Source: Vibrio maritimus (GTDB lineage Bacteria > Pseudomonadota > Gammaproteobacteria > Enterobacterales > Vibrionaceae). Taken from it: a stretch of 64,000 nt of DNA. Positions 39,032-49,848 of this stretch are shown piece by piece. Below the pieces are notes generated by a model. The model saw only the letters and a program-made list of their open reading frames with translations. It was not told the DNA's origin and ran no database searches. The translations under genes and the position numbers were made by a program. The stretch covers positions 574,806 through 638,805 of the forward strand of contig BBMT01000002.1 in assembly GCA_000755425.1 (NCBI GenBank), read 5' to 3'. How positions within the stretch are numbered: position 1 is the stretch's first letter; the number at the start of each line of letters is the position of its first letter.

Positions 39032-39814
39032 ATGGAATACCCGGCGAGTGATGTCCTCGATTGGCTAGCCAACTTCTTTTGGCCTTATGTGCGGATTTCT
39101 GCCATGTTGATGGTGATGTCCGTGACTGGGGCTAACTTTGTGTCACCTCGCATTCGATTATTCTTGGGGTTGGCGCTCACTCTGGCGGTGTCTCCTTCAA
39201 TCCCAGCTATTCCTCAAACCATCGAGTTACTGTCCTTCCATGGCTTCTTAACGGTTGCTGAGCAGATACTTATCGGCACAGCGATGGGCATGGTAACGGT
39301 ATTTATGGTGCAGACCTTTGTTATGCTCGGCCAGATATTAGGTATGCAATCGAGCCTAGGTTTTGCTTCTATGGTTGACCCAGCGAACGGTCAAAATACG
39401 CCCGTGTTAGGTCAGCTATTTCTGTTTCTCACTACGATGTTTTTCCTTGCGACCGATGGTCATCTCAAGATGATTCAGTTGGTGGTGATGAGCTTTAAAA
39501 CTTTGCCGGTTGGTTCAGGCCACCTTTCAAGCGCCGACTTTCGAGAAATGGCTGGCTGGATGGGCATCATGTTCCAGACGGCATTGAGTATGGCGTTGGC
39601 CGGTATTATTGCGCTTTTGACAGTCAACTTGTCTTTTGGCGTTATGACTCGTGCAGCACCACAACTTAACATCTTCTCTCTCGGTTTTGCGTTTGCGTTA
39701 CTTATCGGTTTGATGATCTGTTGGTATATTATGGCGGGGCTGTATAGTCACTATCAGCTCTATTGGTTACAAGTAGAAGGTCAGGTGTGTCGCCTGATCG
39801 ATCTCGCGTGCTAG
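39032..39814 (+). CDS. fliR: FliR, export gate membrane protein
   Basis: 260-residue protein with about six membrane helices that closes the FliP ring. Typical segments are WLANFFWPYVRISAMLMVM near the start, ILIGTAMGMVTVFMVQTFVM, and GFASMVDPANGQNTPVLGQL. It precedes flhB by 13 bases with GGGGAGGG between them acting as the flhB ribosome site. Intact. Confidence 0.96.
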   Translation: MEYPASDVLDWLANFFWPYVRISAMLMVMSVTGANFVSPRIRLFLGLALTLAVSPSIPAIPQTIELLSFHGFLTVAEQILIGTAMGMVTVFMVQTFVMLGQILGMQSSLGFASMVDPANGQNTPVLGQLFLFLTTMFFLATDGHLKMIQLVVMSFKTLPVGSGHLSSADFREMAGWMGIMFQTALSMALAGIIALLTVNLSFGVMTRAAPQLNIFSLGFAFALLIGLMICWYIMAGLYSHYQLYWLQVEGQVCRLIDLAC

Positions 39815-39827
39815 GGGAGGGCTAATC

Positions 39828-40956
39828 ATGCAGAATCCGACGGCCAAGAACGTACCGAAGACGCCACCCCCCAGCGGCTTAAACAAGCTCGCGAAAAGGG
39901 GCAGGTGGCGCGCTCCAAAGAACTGGCATCTGTTTCCGTACTGATTGTTGGATCACTATCACTGATGATGTTTGGTGAGGGGTTAGCGCGCGCCTTGTTT
40001 AGCTCAATGGCGAGACTATTCACCTTAACCAGAGAAGAAATCTACGATCCCACCAAACTCTTTGATGTCGTGCTCGGTGCACTGTCGAGTTTGTTATTAC
40101 CGCTGACACTTATCTTGGTTGTGCTGTTCGTTGCTGCGCTTATTGGCGCCGCCGGGGTAGGGGGCATTAGCTTTTCCGCCGAAGCTGCGATGCCAAAGCT
40201 GTCGAAAATGAACCGCTTAGCGGCGTGAAGCGAATGCTTGGGATGCAAAGCTGGGTAGAGCTTATCAAGTCGATTTTAAAAGTCGCGCTTGTTGCCGGGA
40301 TGGCGTTTTATTTGGTTAACGCCTCGAGAGCGGACTTATTCCAGCTCAGTATGGAAGTCTATCCTCAGAACATCTTCCACGCGCTGGATATCTTGCTTAA
40401 CTTTATTTTACTGATAAGTACGACACTACTGATTGTGGTCGCGATAGATATCCCATTTCAGATCTGGCAGCACGCCAACCAACTGAAAATGACCAAACAA
40501 GAAGTGAAAGACGAATACAAAGACACCGAAGGTAAACCCGAGGTGAAAGGACGTATTCGTATGTTACAACGGGAAGCCGCTCAACGGCGTATGATGGCCG
40601 AAGTGCCGCAAGCCGATGTGATTGTGACTAACCCAGAGCACTTCTCCGTAGCACTTCGCTATAAACAAGGCCAAGACAAAGCGCCGATTGTGGTCGCGAA
40701 AGGCGTGGATCACATGGCGCTGAAGATCCGTGAAGTGGCGAGAGAGCACAATATTTATGTTATCCCATCGCCGCCATTGGCTCGTTCGCTCTATCACACC
40801 ACAGAGTTAGAACAAGAAATCCCAGATGGACTGTTTGCTGCGGTGGCGCAAATTCTCGCTTATGTGTATCAGCTTAAGCAGTATCGCAAAAAGGGTGGAC
40901 AGCGACCTAAGTTGCAAAATGAGCAAATCACCATCCCGAAAGATATGCGCTACTAG
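39828..40956 (+). CDS. flhB: FlhB, export substrate-specificity switch protein (two frameshifts)
   Basis: Inner-membrane gate protein whose cytoplasmic domain cleaves itself at NPTH-like sites; here the motif reads NPEH in ADVIVTNPEHFSVALRY. The frame breaks directly after the start codon at 39830 (GG read as G; restored: MAESDGQERTEDATPQRL) and at 40213-40214 (CCC read as CC; restored: LSKMNPLSGVKRMLG). Four membrane helices lie in the N-terminal half. Note that NPEH in place of the more common NPTH is what the sequence shows. Repaired length about 376 residues. Confidence 0.94.
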
Positions 40957-41014
40957 CACGGCCTTGTCGGCGTTGGTGGTAGAGTATCAGTGTCAAAAAA
41001 ATGGCGTGCGTTAA

Positions 41015-41030
41015 TGGCGTAATTCTTGCA
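41015..41030 (+). promoter_or_regulatory. Sigma54 promoter of the flhA operon
   Basis: TGGCGTAATTCTTGCA with GG at 41016-41017 and GC at 41028-41029, 10 bases apart. Expected start near 41041, just before the flhA leader. It would drive flhA-flhF-flhG-fliA and perhaps the che genes. Confidence 0.8.
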
Positions 41031-41099
41031 CATTAGCTTTATTAAAAGAAACAACCCGAGTCTCCAAGGAAAGTGGAGACCAGCAGTGAACTATCCGCA

Positions 41100-43203
41100 A
41101 TGAAATTGACGTTACCTTTTACCGATAAGTTGCCGAACATTCCGCGTCGTGCGCTACCTGCTATCGGTGCACCGGTTATGGTGCTTGCCGCGCTTGCGAT
41201 GATTGTATTGCCGATCCCGGCAATTCTGCTCGACTTGTTCTTCACCTTTAACATCGCATTGGCCATGGTGGTCTTGCTGGTATCGGTCTATACCCGTCGT
41301 CCTCTTGATTTTGCCGCATTCCCTACCGTGCTTTTGATTGCGACGCTATTGCGCTTGGCGCTAAACGTCGCGTCTACCCGTGTGGTATTACTCTATGGTC
41401 ATGAAGGGGGCAGCGCTGCCGGTAACGTAATTGAAGCGTTTGGTAACGTGGTTATCGGTGGTAACTACGCCGTTGGTCTGGTGGTGTTTATGATTTTGAT
41501 GATCATTAACTTCATGGTTGTGACCAAAGGTGCGGGACGTATTTCTGAGGTAAGCGCTCGCTTTACCCTTGATGCCCTACCAGGTAAACAGATGGCGATT
41601 GATGCCGACCTTAACGCCGGTCTCATTGACCAAGACCAAGCACGCCTGCGCCGTTTTGAAGTCACCAAAGAAGCGGACTTCTACGGTCGATGGACGGTGC
41701 GTCCAAATTTGTTAAGGGCGATGCCATTGCAGGTATCTTGATCCTGTTTCTCAACATCGTTGGTGGTCTCAGCATTGGTATGATGCAGCACTCGCTCGGC
41801 TTTACCGAAGCACTGCAAATCTACACTTTGCTCACCATTGGTGATGGTCTGGTTGCTCAAATCCCGTCGCTATTGCTTTCTATTGCTGCTGCTATCATGG
41901 TGACCCGTCAAAATACTGACGAAGACATGGGGCAGCAGGTTGTATTCCAGCTTTTTGATAACCCGAAAGCGCTAACTATCACCGCCGGTATCTTGGGCGT
42001 GATGGGTATCGTACCGGGGATGCCACACTTTGCGTTTCTACTATTGGCGCTTCTTGCCGGTGGTGGCGCTTATTGGATGCACCGTAAACAGCAAGCGAAA
42101 GCGGATGAGAAGAACCTTCCGGCTGAGGTGGGCGCGAACAGTAGCGACCCGCTGCGCCGCCAAAAGAGCTCTCTTGGGATGATGTTCATCCTGTTGATGT
42201 GATAGGTCTTGAAGTGGGCTATCGCTTAATCCCATTGGTCGACAGAGACCAAGGCGGTGAATTGCTTGAGCGCGTGAAGGGGGTTCGTAAAAAACTCTCT
42301 CAAGACTTTGGCTTTCTTATTCCCGCAGTTCATATACGCGATAACCTAGAGCTGACGCCAAACTCTTACCGCATTACCTTGATGGGGGTTGCGGTTGGCG
42401 AAGCGGAAATTCGACCTGACCAAGAACTGGCGATTAATCCAGGACAAGTTTACGGCCTGATTGATGGTGAGCAGACCATTGACCCTGCATTTGGCCTCGA
42501 AGCGGTTTGGATACAAGAAGCGCAGCGAGAACACGCGCAGGCGCTCGGTTACACCGTCGTAGACTCATCTACTGTACTTGCCACTCATTTGAGTCAGCTC
42601 TTAACCAATAATGCAGCTCAGCTATTGGGTCACGAAGAAGTCCAGAACCTTCTGGAAATGCTTGGCCGAAGCGCACCGAAACTGGTGGAAGATTTCGTCC
42701 CAGAGCAATTGCCGCTGGGTACTGTGGTTAAGGTGTTGCAGAACTTGCTGCATGAGGCGATTCCGATCCGTGATATTCGCACCATCGTCCAAACTTTGGC
42801 GGAATACTCCGGCAAGAGTCAAGAACCTGACGTATTAACGGCAGCGGTTCGTATCTCGCTGAAACGCCTGATTGTTCAGGAAATCAACGGCATAGAGCCA
42901 GAGCTTCCAGTGATTACTCTGATACCTGAACTGGAACAAATTTTGCATCAAACTATGCAAGCGTCTGGCGGTGAATCCGCTGGCATTGAACCTGGATTAG
43001 CCGAAAGACTTCAAGCTTCGCTAACACAAGCGACTCAAGAGCAAGAGCTAAAAGGAGAGGCAGCTGTGCTGCTAACATCGGGTGTATTGCGTTCGACGCT
43101 CGCTAAGTTCGTGAAAAACACCATTCCGAACTTACGAGTCTTGTCTTACCAAGAAATTCCTGATGAAAAACAGATTAGAATCGTGCAGGCCGTAGGTAAT
43201 TAG
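41100..43203 (+). CDS. flhA: FlhA, export gate protein (two frameshifts)
   Basis: Large inner-membrane protein with eight or so membrane helices and a cytoplasmic docking ring for chaperone-substrate complexes. Homology begins at [20 protein letters not shown], so I use ATG 41100; an in-frame GTG at 41073 is possible. The FHIPEP family segment is seen in [20 protein letters not shown]. The frame breaks at 41687 (TT read as T; restored: [18 protein letters not shown]) and in an A run at 42162-42165 (one A missing; restored: [18 protein letters not shown]). Repaired length about 700 residues, normal. Confidence 0.94.
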
Positions 43204-43269
43204 CCTTAGCATTGGTCGCCGGTCTTACGCCGACGAAACACGATATTGCACATTGAATGGATGTAACAC

Positions 43270-44798
43270 TTGAAAATTAAACGATTTTTCGCCAGAGATA
43301 TGAGGCAAGCTCTGCTCCAAGTTAAAGAAGAACTTGGTGCCGATGCTGTGATCATGTCGAATAAAAAAGTGGCGGGCGGCGTAGAAATCGTGGCTGCTAT
43401 TGATGGCGATACTGCGCAGCCAGAGCGTCAAATGGGCAGTAATGCTCTAGCGGCGCCATCGCGTTCGGCCTTGCGAGCTACGGTCGCGACCTCAAAGACG
43501 ATGTGGTGAACTTGCAGAAAAGCAGCACCGCACCGACCGGTAGCGCACTACCATCAATGACCGATCGTTTTGCGAATATGCTAAAAAGCTACCGCGGCAA
43601 CGACAACGAGCAAAGCAAGCCTAAGAATACACCACCAGATTCACTCTCAGCATTACTTGAACGTCAGTCGGAGCGCAGTAAGTCTGCCGGCGATTCTCGT
43701 TCAGTGAGTGATGGTTATCAAAATAGCGACCGTTTGCAGTATGCTCAGCAAAATCGAACTGAGTCGACTTTCCGAGACCGCCAAGAAAGTGCTCGTCCCT
43801 CTTATCGCTCTGACGAAGGCTATTTAGATAATGCTCGAGAGACGCGCAGATCAAATAGCGGCCGCGATGGTAAATTTGGCGAAGAGCTCGAAGCGATGAA
43901 AGAGGATATGTCCTCGATCCGTCGTTTACTCGAACACCAAGTTTCCGGATTAATGTGGCAAGAAGTGGAGCGTCGTGAGCCGCTGCGCGCCATGTTGATT
44001 AAGCGCCTTGAGCGTATGGGGATCTCTCCTGAGCTTTCTGACCAGCTTGCTTGCTATATTCCAGAAGACACACCGCCACAAAAAGCGTGGAAAGCACTGC
44101 TGTCTTTGGTTTCCGATCAAATTGTTATTAGTAAGCAAGACATTCTGCGCAAAGGTGGCATCGTTGCCTTACTCGGCCCTACAGGCGTGGGGAAAACCAC
44201 GACTGTAGCAAAACTCGCTGCGCGTGCGGCGATGGAGTATGGCTCAGACAATGTCGCCTTGGTGACTACTGACACTTATCGTATCGGCGCTCATGAACAG
44301 CTGTCGATTTATGGCCGCATTATGGGTTGCCCGGTAAGAGTCGCTAAAGATTCTGAAGAATTGGCCGATGTACTCTATCAGTTGAGAAATCGACGTTTGG
44401 TGTTGATAGATACCGCCGGTATGGGGCAGCGCGACGTGCGTTTGTCCGAACAGTTAGACACTCTGATGCAAGAGAGTGGCGTAGTGATTCATAGCTACCT
44501 TGTGTTGCCTGCTACAGCGCAGCGACAAGTACTGCAAGAGACACTGGATCACTTTAGACGCATTCCGCTATCTGGTTGCATTATGACCAAGTTGGATGAG
44601 TCGTTGAGTTTGGGTGAGTTTATTAGTGTCGTTGTACAAAATGCACTACCGGTGACCTACATTGCGAATGGTCAGCGAGTACCGGAAGACATCGTGATCG
44701 CGCAGCCAAAATACATGGTCGCGAAAGCCAACGAATTATTAGAGAAGTCGACAGAGAATGAACCTCACTTCTGGAACAGTGATATGGAGGGGGTTTAG
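43270..44798 (+). CDS. flhF: FlhF, polar flagellar placement GTPase (frameshifted)
   Basis: SRP-like GTPase that places the flagellum at the pole. Starts with TTG (KIKRFFARDMRQALLQVKEE). Basic/polar linker about 80-220, then the GTPase domain with P loop GPTGVGKTTTVAKLA, DTYRIGAHEQLSIYG, DTAGMGQRD and TKLDESLSLGE. The frame changes once between about 43445 and 43500, giving (A)SYGRDLKDDVVNLQKS in the second frame; I cannot fix the exact missing base. Repaired length about 509. flhG starts immediately after the stop. Confidence 0.93.
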
Positions 44799-45675
44799 AT
44801 GCAAGCGAAAATGACAAATAACATGATACATGATCAGCCAGTGGCCTAAGACGTTTGACTAAACCAACTTTAACTAAAGTTATCTCTGTCACCGGCGGCA
44901 AAGGCGGCGTAGGTAAATCCAACGTAACGCTTGGTTTGGCGATTTGCATGGCGCGCCAAGGCAAGAAAGTGATGGTACTCGATGCCGACTTAGGTCTGGC
45001 TAATGTCGACGTCATGCTGGGCATCCGACCTAAGAAAAACCTAGGTCATGTTCTGGCGGGCGAATGCGAATTGAAAGACGCTATCGTTGAAGGCCCACAC
45101 GGCATCAAAATCATTCCAGCGACGTCGGGCACCCAAAGCATGACGGAACTGAGTCATGCACAGCATATGGGCTTATCCGAGCATTTGGTAGCTTGGAAGA
45201 AGAAATGGACGTGTTGCTGGTCGATACCGCAGCAGGTATTTCTGACATGGTGGTCAGTTTCTCACGCGCCGCGCAAGATGTCGTTGTAGTGGTCTGTGAT
45301 GAACCAACGTCGATCACTGATGCCTACGCATTGATTAAATTGCTGAGCCGCGAACACCAAGTGCAACGCTTCAAAGTGGTGGCGAACATGGTTCGTAGCT
45401 ACCGAGAAGGCCGAGAATTGTTCACAAAATTGACATTAGTCACAGAGCGATTCTTGAATGTGAGCCTTGAGCTAGTCGCCTGTATTCCATTAGATGATAA
45501 AGTGCGACAAGCGGTGAAGAGACAAAAAATTGTAGTGGATGCGTTTCCACGTTCACCAGCGGCATTGGCGATGAGCTCGCTTGCGAACAAAGCACTGACT
45601 TGGCCAATACCAAAAGTACCAAGTGGCCACTTGGAGTTTTCGTCGAAAGACTACTCAATAGACCGGAAGTATTAG
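44799..45675 (+). CDS. flhG: FlhG (FleN), flagellar number control ATPase (two frameshifts)
   Basis: MinD/ParA-type ATPase that limits flagellar number by acting against FlhF and FlrA. ATG 44799 follows GGAGGGGG directly and abuts the flhF stop. The frame breaks near 44837 (GG read as G; restored: MIHDQASGLRRLTKPTL) and near 45175 (AA read as A; restored: MGLIRAFGSLEEEMDVLL). The deviant Walker A is TGGKGGVGKSNVT and the Walker B region is VLLVDTAAGISDMV. Repaired length about 293. fliA follows after 12 bases. Confidence 0.94.
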
Positions 45676-45687
45676 AGGAACCGTTTG

Positions 45688-46419
45688 GTGAATAAAGCTT
45701 TGACCTATGACCAGCATGCCAATTTGAGTGGTCAGCAAGCTTTCTTGGAGAAATACTCAGTATTGGTGAAACGAATCGCTCACCATTTAATTGGGCGTTT
45801 ACCACCTAACGTGTTGGTTGAAGACTTGATTCAGGCCGGGATGATCGGCCTGATTGAAGCACAAAAAAATTATGATGGTAGCAAAGGTGCAAGCTTTGAG
45901 ACCTACGCTGGCATCCGCATTCGAGGTGCGATGCTAGACGATATTCGACGAGGTGACTGGGTGCCGCGTTCGGTACACAAGCACAGTCGTGATATTTCGC
46001 AGGCGATTTCGGTATTGGAGGTGGAGCTCAACCGTGACCCGACCGATACGGAAGTCGCTAACCATTTAGGAATGAGCCTAGAACAATATCACAAGGCATT
46101 GTCAGACATTAACTGTTCAAAACTTGTTGGTATTGAAGATCTTGGCGTTTCCGAAGACTCTGTATCTGTTGCAGATGAAGAAGATAACTCGCCGTTTCAG
46201 GGCGTCGCGGATGATGCATTCCGCGAAGCGTTAATAGAATCAATTAAATCGCTCCCAGAGCGTGAAGCGTTAACGTTATCCCTGTATTATGACGAAGAGT
46301 TAAATTTGAAGGAGATAGGTGAAGTATTGGGCGTCAGCGAATCGCGCGTTAGCCAAATACTAAGTCAATCCATGCAGCGTCTTCGCACCAAGCTAAGCGC
46401 TTGGACCGATAATAATTAA
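45688..46419 (+). CDS. fliA: FliA, sigma28 factor for late flagellar genes
   Basis: Sigma28 directs transcription of late flagellar genes such as flagellins 2 and 3, and is held by FlgM. I choose GTG 45688 (NKALTYDQHANLSGQQ), with AGAGGAA 7 bases upstream. The 243-residue protein has region 2 (VLVEDLIQAGMIGLIEAQKN, then FETYAGIRIRGAMLDDIR), region 3 (HSRDISQAISVLEVELN) and region 4 (LPEREALTLSLYYDEELNL, GVSESRVSQILSQSMQRL). Intact. Confidence 0.97.
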   Translation: MNKALTYDQHANLSGQQAFLEKYSVLVKRIAHHLIGRLPPNVLVEDLIQAGMIGLIEAQKNYDGSKGASFETYAGIRIRGAMLDDIRRGDWVPRSVHKHSRDISQAISVLEVELNRDPTDTEVANHLGMSLEQYHKALSDINCSKLVGIEDLGVSEDSVSVADEEDNSPFQGVADDAFREALIESIKSLPEREALTLSLYYDEELNLKEIGEVLGVSESRVSQILSQSMQRLRTKLSAWTDNN

Positions 46420-46452
46420 TAAACACTGATTTTGCTTTCAGTGGAGGCAACT

Positions 46453-46833
46453 TTGAATAAAAACATGAAAATCTTGATTGTTGACGATTTTTCAACAATG
46501 CGTCGTATCGTTAAAAACCTTTTGCGCGACTTGGGTTTTAGCAACACGCTAGAAGCCGACGATGGTTTGACGGCTTTGCCAATGCTCAAGAAAGGCGATT
46601 TCGACTTTGTGGTGACTGACTGGAACATGCCTGGCATGCAAGGTATTGATCTGCTGCGCCATATTCGTGCCGACGAAGAGCTAAAGCATTTGCCAGTTCT
46701 TATGATCACTGCAGAAGCTAAGCGTGAGCAAATTATTGAAGCGGCGCAAGCAGGTGTAAACGGCTATATCGTTAAGCCTTTCACCGCGGCAACACTAAAA
46801 GAAAAACTAGATAAAATCTTTGAGCGTTTATAA
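46453..46833 (+). CDS. cheY: CheY, chemotaxis response regulator
   Basis: CheY-P binds FliM and changes rotation sense. Single receiver domain with acidic pair in MKILIVDDF, phosphoacceptor Asp in [10 protein letters not shown] (D56 counted from this start), and the switch residues Thr ([10 protein letters not shown]) and Lys (YIVKPFTAA). This is the CheY-3 type that controls polar flagella in V. cholerae. Start: TTG 46453 has GTGGAGG 5 bases upstream; GTG 46441 (VEATLNKN) and ATG 46465 are in-frame alternatives. Confidence 0.95.
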   Translation: MNKNMKILIVDDFSTMRRIVKNLLRDLGFSNTLEADDGLTALPMLKKGDFDFVVTDWNMPGMQGIDLLRHIRADEELKHLPVLMITAEAKREQIIEAAQAGVNGYIVKPFTAATLKEKLDKIFERL

Positions 46834-46864
46834 GACGCCATAAATAGCAGACGGCTATATCAGA

Positions 46865-47579
46865 ATGATTTCATTGGAACAAGCTAAGCAACTTGTTGAT
46901 TTGTTGGAACAAGACAAGCAACAAGAAGCGGACGAGCTGGTCATGATGATTCAAGGTGGCAGCGAACGCAAAGTGCTTCAAGAAGTCGGAGCGTTAACTC
47001 GTGACCTACATGATGCATTGACGGAGTTAGTTACGACACTCGCCTAAACGAGATCGCAACTGACGAAATCCCAGAAGCGCGTGATCGCCTTGAATACGTC
47101 ATCAACAAGACCGAAGTCTCAGCGAATACAACCATGGATGCGGTGGAACGCTGTTTGCCAATGGCAGACAGTCTACATGAGTGTTTAACTCAAGTACGCC
47201 CTCAGTGGAACGACTGATGCATGGCAGGCTCGAGCTACAGCAATTTAAAGACCTGTGTCATCGCATTGATGACTTACTCAGTCAGGTGGAAGGGGACAGT
47301 ACCGAGCTGCGTACTCAACTGACCAATATCCTTATGGCACAGGACTTTCAAGACCTTACTGGACAGATCATCCGACGCGTCATCACGTTAGTGAGTGAAG
47401 TGGAGACGCGCTTGGTAGAAATCTTGAAAGTGTTCAGTGACGAACAACAACCAATAACAACAAAACCAAAGCAAGCGACCTCTGGCGTTGAAGGACCAAT
47501 CATTAATCCTCATGAGCGTGACGATGCTGTTGCTTCGCAAGACGAAGTTGATGACTTACTGTCAAGTCTTGGGTTTTAG
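46865..47579 (+). CDS. cheZ: CheZ, CheY-P phosphatase (two frameshifts)
   Basis: CheZ speeds dephosphorylation of CheY-P. The N-terminal helices (MISLEQAKQLVDLLEQDKQQ) are in the first frame. The frame breaks at 47027-47028 (TTT read as TT; restored: ALTEFSYDTRLNEIATDEIP) and at 47215 (TT read as T; restored: RPQWNDLMHGRLELQQF). The catalytic Gln region reads LMAQDFQDLTGQIIRR and the C-terminal CheY-binding peptide is VDDLLSSLGF. The middle frame, about 47040-47215, is too short to stand as a gene but carries clear CheZ residues. Repaired length about 239. Confidence 0.94.
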
Positions 47580-47587
47580 GGGTGACT

Positions 47588-49837
47588 ATGAGCTACGAAT
47601 TAGATGAAGAGATCCTGCAGGACTTCCTAGTGGAAGCGGGGGAGATCCTAGAGTTACTTTCTGAGCAACTTGTTGAGCTAGAAAATAATCCGGAAGATAA
47701 AGATCTGCTTAACGCTATCTTTAGGGGTTTTCACACCGTGAAAGGTGGCGCCGGATTCTTGGCTTTGACCGAGCTAGTTGATACCTGCCATGGCGCAGAA
47801 AATGTGTTCGATATATTGCGTAACGGACAGCGCTCGGTGAATGCTAGCCTGATGGATACCATGTTAAAAGCGCTGGATACAGTGAACGTTCAGTTCCAGT
47901 CAGTTCAAAACATGGAGCCGATTGACCCTGCCGATCCTGCTCTGCTTGAAGAGCTTCATCGTTTAAGTAGCCCAGAGTCTGCTGACGAAGCTGCAGTCAC
48001 ACCTCCACCGCCGCCAATAGTCGACGTTGTTCCTGAAACCGTTCCCGAGGTAGTGGCAGAAACACCTGCTGCGGAGATCTCTGCGAGTGGTTCGATTGAT
48101 GATATTACCCAAGACGAATTTGAACGTTTGTTGGATGAGCTCCACGGCAAAGGTGGTAGTCCAACGAAATCAACCGCCAAACCGACCATGACAGTGGTTG
48201 AAACACCCGCACCAGCAACGGCGCCGAGCGATCTTCCTTCATCGGATATAACTGACGATGAGTTCGAAAAGCTCCTGGATGAACTTCATGGTGTTGGTAA
48301 AGGCCCATCTGCAGCGGATGGTGCTCAGCCAGCGCCAGTTGCACCGTCTAAACCGGCGCCAGCACCAGCGGCTACCTCTGCGAATGATGGTGGCGATTTG
48401 ATGACAGACGAAGAATTCGAAAAGTTGTTAGATGAACTACATGGTGTAGGTAAAGGCCCTTCTCCTGATGAGCTAGATGTTGCGACTAAGCCTGCTTCAA
48501 TGAACGAAGCTCCTGCTGACACCAAGCCAGTTGAACCGGCTGCACCTGTCGCAGAGCCTGTTGCTGCACCAACTGCCGCACCTGTCAGCGTTGGTAGCAG
48601 TGAAAAATCACTACCGGCTGAGAAAAAAGCGACGGCCGTTGCACCTAAGAAACCACAAGCAGAAGCAAGCGTACGTGTTGATACGTCAACGCTTGATACC
48701 ATTATGAATATGGTAGGCGAATTGGTATTAGTTCGTAACCGTTTGGTGAGTCTGGGTCTTAACAGCAACGACGAAGAGATGTCCAAAGCGGTCTCTAATC
48801 TCGATGTTGTTACCGCAGATTTGCAAGGCGCGGTAATGAAAACCCGCATGCAACCGATTAAAAAGGTGTTTGGTCGTTTCCCTCGAGTTGTGCGCGATTT
48901 AGCACGTAGCCTAAATAAAGACATCGTACTTGAGATGCAAGGCGAAGACACGGATTTGGATAAGAACCTAGTGGAAGCACTAGCGGACCCATTGATCCAC
49001 TTAGTGCGTAACTCGGTCGACCATGGTATTGAAATGCCGGACGTCCGTGAATCTACCGGCAAGTCACGCACGGGTAAAATTACCCTATCAGCCTCTCAAG
49101 AAGGCGATCATATTGAGCTTGCTATCATCGATGATGGTGGCGGTATGGATCCTGATAAACTGCGCGCCATTGCGGTTAAGCGCGGAATGATGGACGAGGA
49201 CGCTGCGTCTCGCTTGACCGATAAAGAGTGCTTCAACCTTATCTTTATGCCTGGCTTCTCAAGTAAAGAGAAGATTTCTGATATCTCTGGTCGTGGTGTT
49301 GGTATGGATGTGGTGAAAACTGCCATCAACACTTTGAACGGTTCAATCGATATCGATTCAGAGCTTGGCAAAGGCACTAAAATCACCATTAAAGTACCGC
49401 TTACTCTGGCGATCTTACCGACCTTGATGGTGGGTGTTGGTAAAAATCCATTTGCGCTGCCACTTGCAAGTGTAAATGAGATTTTCCACTTAGATCTAAG
49501 CCGCACCAACGTGGTTGATGGTCAACTGACGATTATCGTTCGTGATAAGTCTATCCCGCTATTCTATTTGCAAGACTGGCTAGCACCACACGCAGGTCGC
49601 GCTCAGCAGCGTACTGGCCATGGTCACGTTGTGATTGTTCAAATCGGTAGTCAGCGTGTTGGCTTTGTTGTTGATACCTTGATTGGTCAAGAAGAAGTGG
49701 TGATCAAGCCACTCGATAGCTTGCTACAAGGTACTCCAGGTATGGCAGGAGCAACGATCACAAGTGACGGCCATATTGCGCTTATTCTTGACGTGCCAGA
49801 CTTACTTAAACAGTACGCTGCAGCATCGCGTATCTGA
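47588..49837 (+). CDS. cheA: CheA, chemotaxis histidine kinase with LID-like repeats
   Basis: Kinase that phosphorylates CheY and CheB. Start ATG 47588 ([18 protein letters not shown]), with AGGGGTG upstream; a GTG two codons earlier is unlikely. Domains: P1 with phospho-His49 ([13 protein letters not shown]), a 260-residue linker, P3 dimerisation ([17 protein letters not shown]), P4 ATPase with N box [12 protein letters not shown] and G boxes DDGGGMD and GRGVGMDVV, and P5 ([16 protein letters not shown]). No P2 domain is recognisable in the linker; it holds three copies of a (T/D)[14 protein letters not shown] segment at about residues 171-190, 220-241 and 269-291, resembling the LID that ParP/ParC use in V. 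cholerae. 749 residues, intact. Confidence 0.96.
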   Translation: MSYELDEEILQDFLVEAGEILELLSEQLVELENNPEDKDLLNAIFRGFHTVKGGAGFLALTELVDTCHGAENVFDILRNGQRSVNASLMDTMLKALDTVNVQFQSVQNMEPIDPADPALLEELHRLSSPESADEAAVTPPPPPIVDVVPETVPEVVAETPAAEISASGSIDDITQDEFERLLDELHGKGGSPTKSTAKPTMTVVETPAPATAPSDLPSSDITDDEFEKLLDELHGVGKGPSAADGAQPAPVAPSKPAPAPAATSANDGGDLMTDEEFEKLLDELHGVGKGPSPDELDVATKPASMNEAPADTKPVEPAAPVAEPVAAPTAAPVSVGSSEKSLPAEKKATAVAPKKPQAEASVRVDTSTLDTIMNMVGELVLVRNRLVSLGLNSNDEEMSKAVSNLDVVTADLQGAVMKTRMQPIKKVFGRFPRVVRDLARSLNKDIVLEMQGEDTDLDKNLVEALADPLIHLVRNSVDHGIEMPDVRESTGKSRTGKITLSASQEGDHIELAIIDDGGGMDPDKLRAIAVKRGMMDEDAASRLTDKECFNLIFMPGFSSKEKISDISGRGVGMDVVKTAINTLNGSIDIDSELGKGTKITIKVPLTLAILPTLMVGVGKNPFALPLASVNEIFHLDLSRTNVVDGQLTIIVRDKSIPLFYLQDWLAPHAGRAQQRTGHGHVVIVQIGSQRVGFVVDTLIGQEEVVIKPLDSLLQGTPGMAGATITSDGHIALILDVPDLLKQYAAASRI
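48098..48462 (+). repeat. Three repeated LID-like coding segments within cheA
   Basis: Segments at about 48098-48160, 48247-48310 and 48395-48460 encode versions of DEFE(K/R)LLDELHG(V/K)G. Copies 2 and 3 are nearly identical in protein but use many different codons, so they are maintained at the protein level and are not a recent DNA duplication. Confidence 0.8.
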
Positions 49838-49848
49838 TAAGGAAGTCT

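Noticed and set aside
48325..49071. Long antisense frame opposite cheA (248 codons)
   Set aside because: A shadow of the conserved kinase frame; no recognisable domain and no ribosome site.
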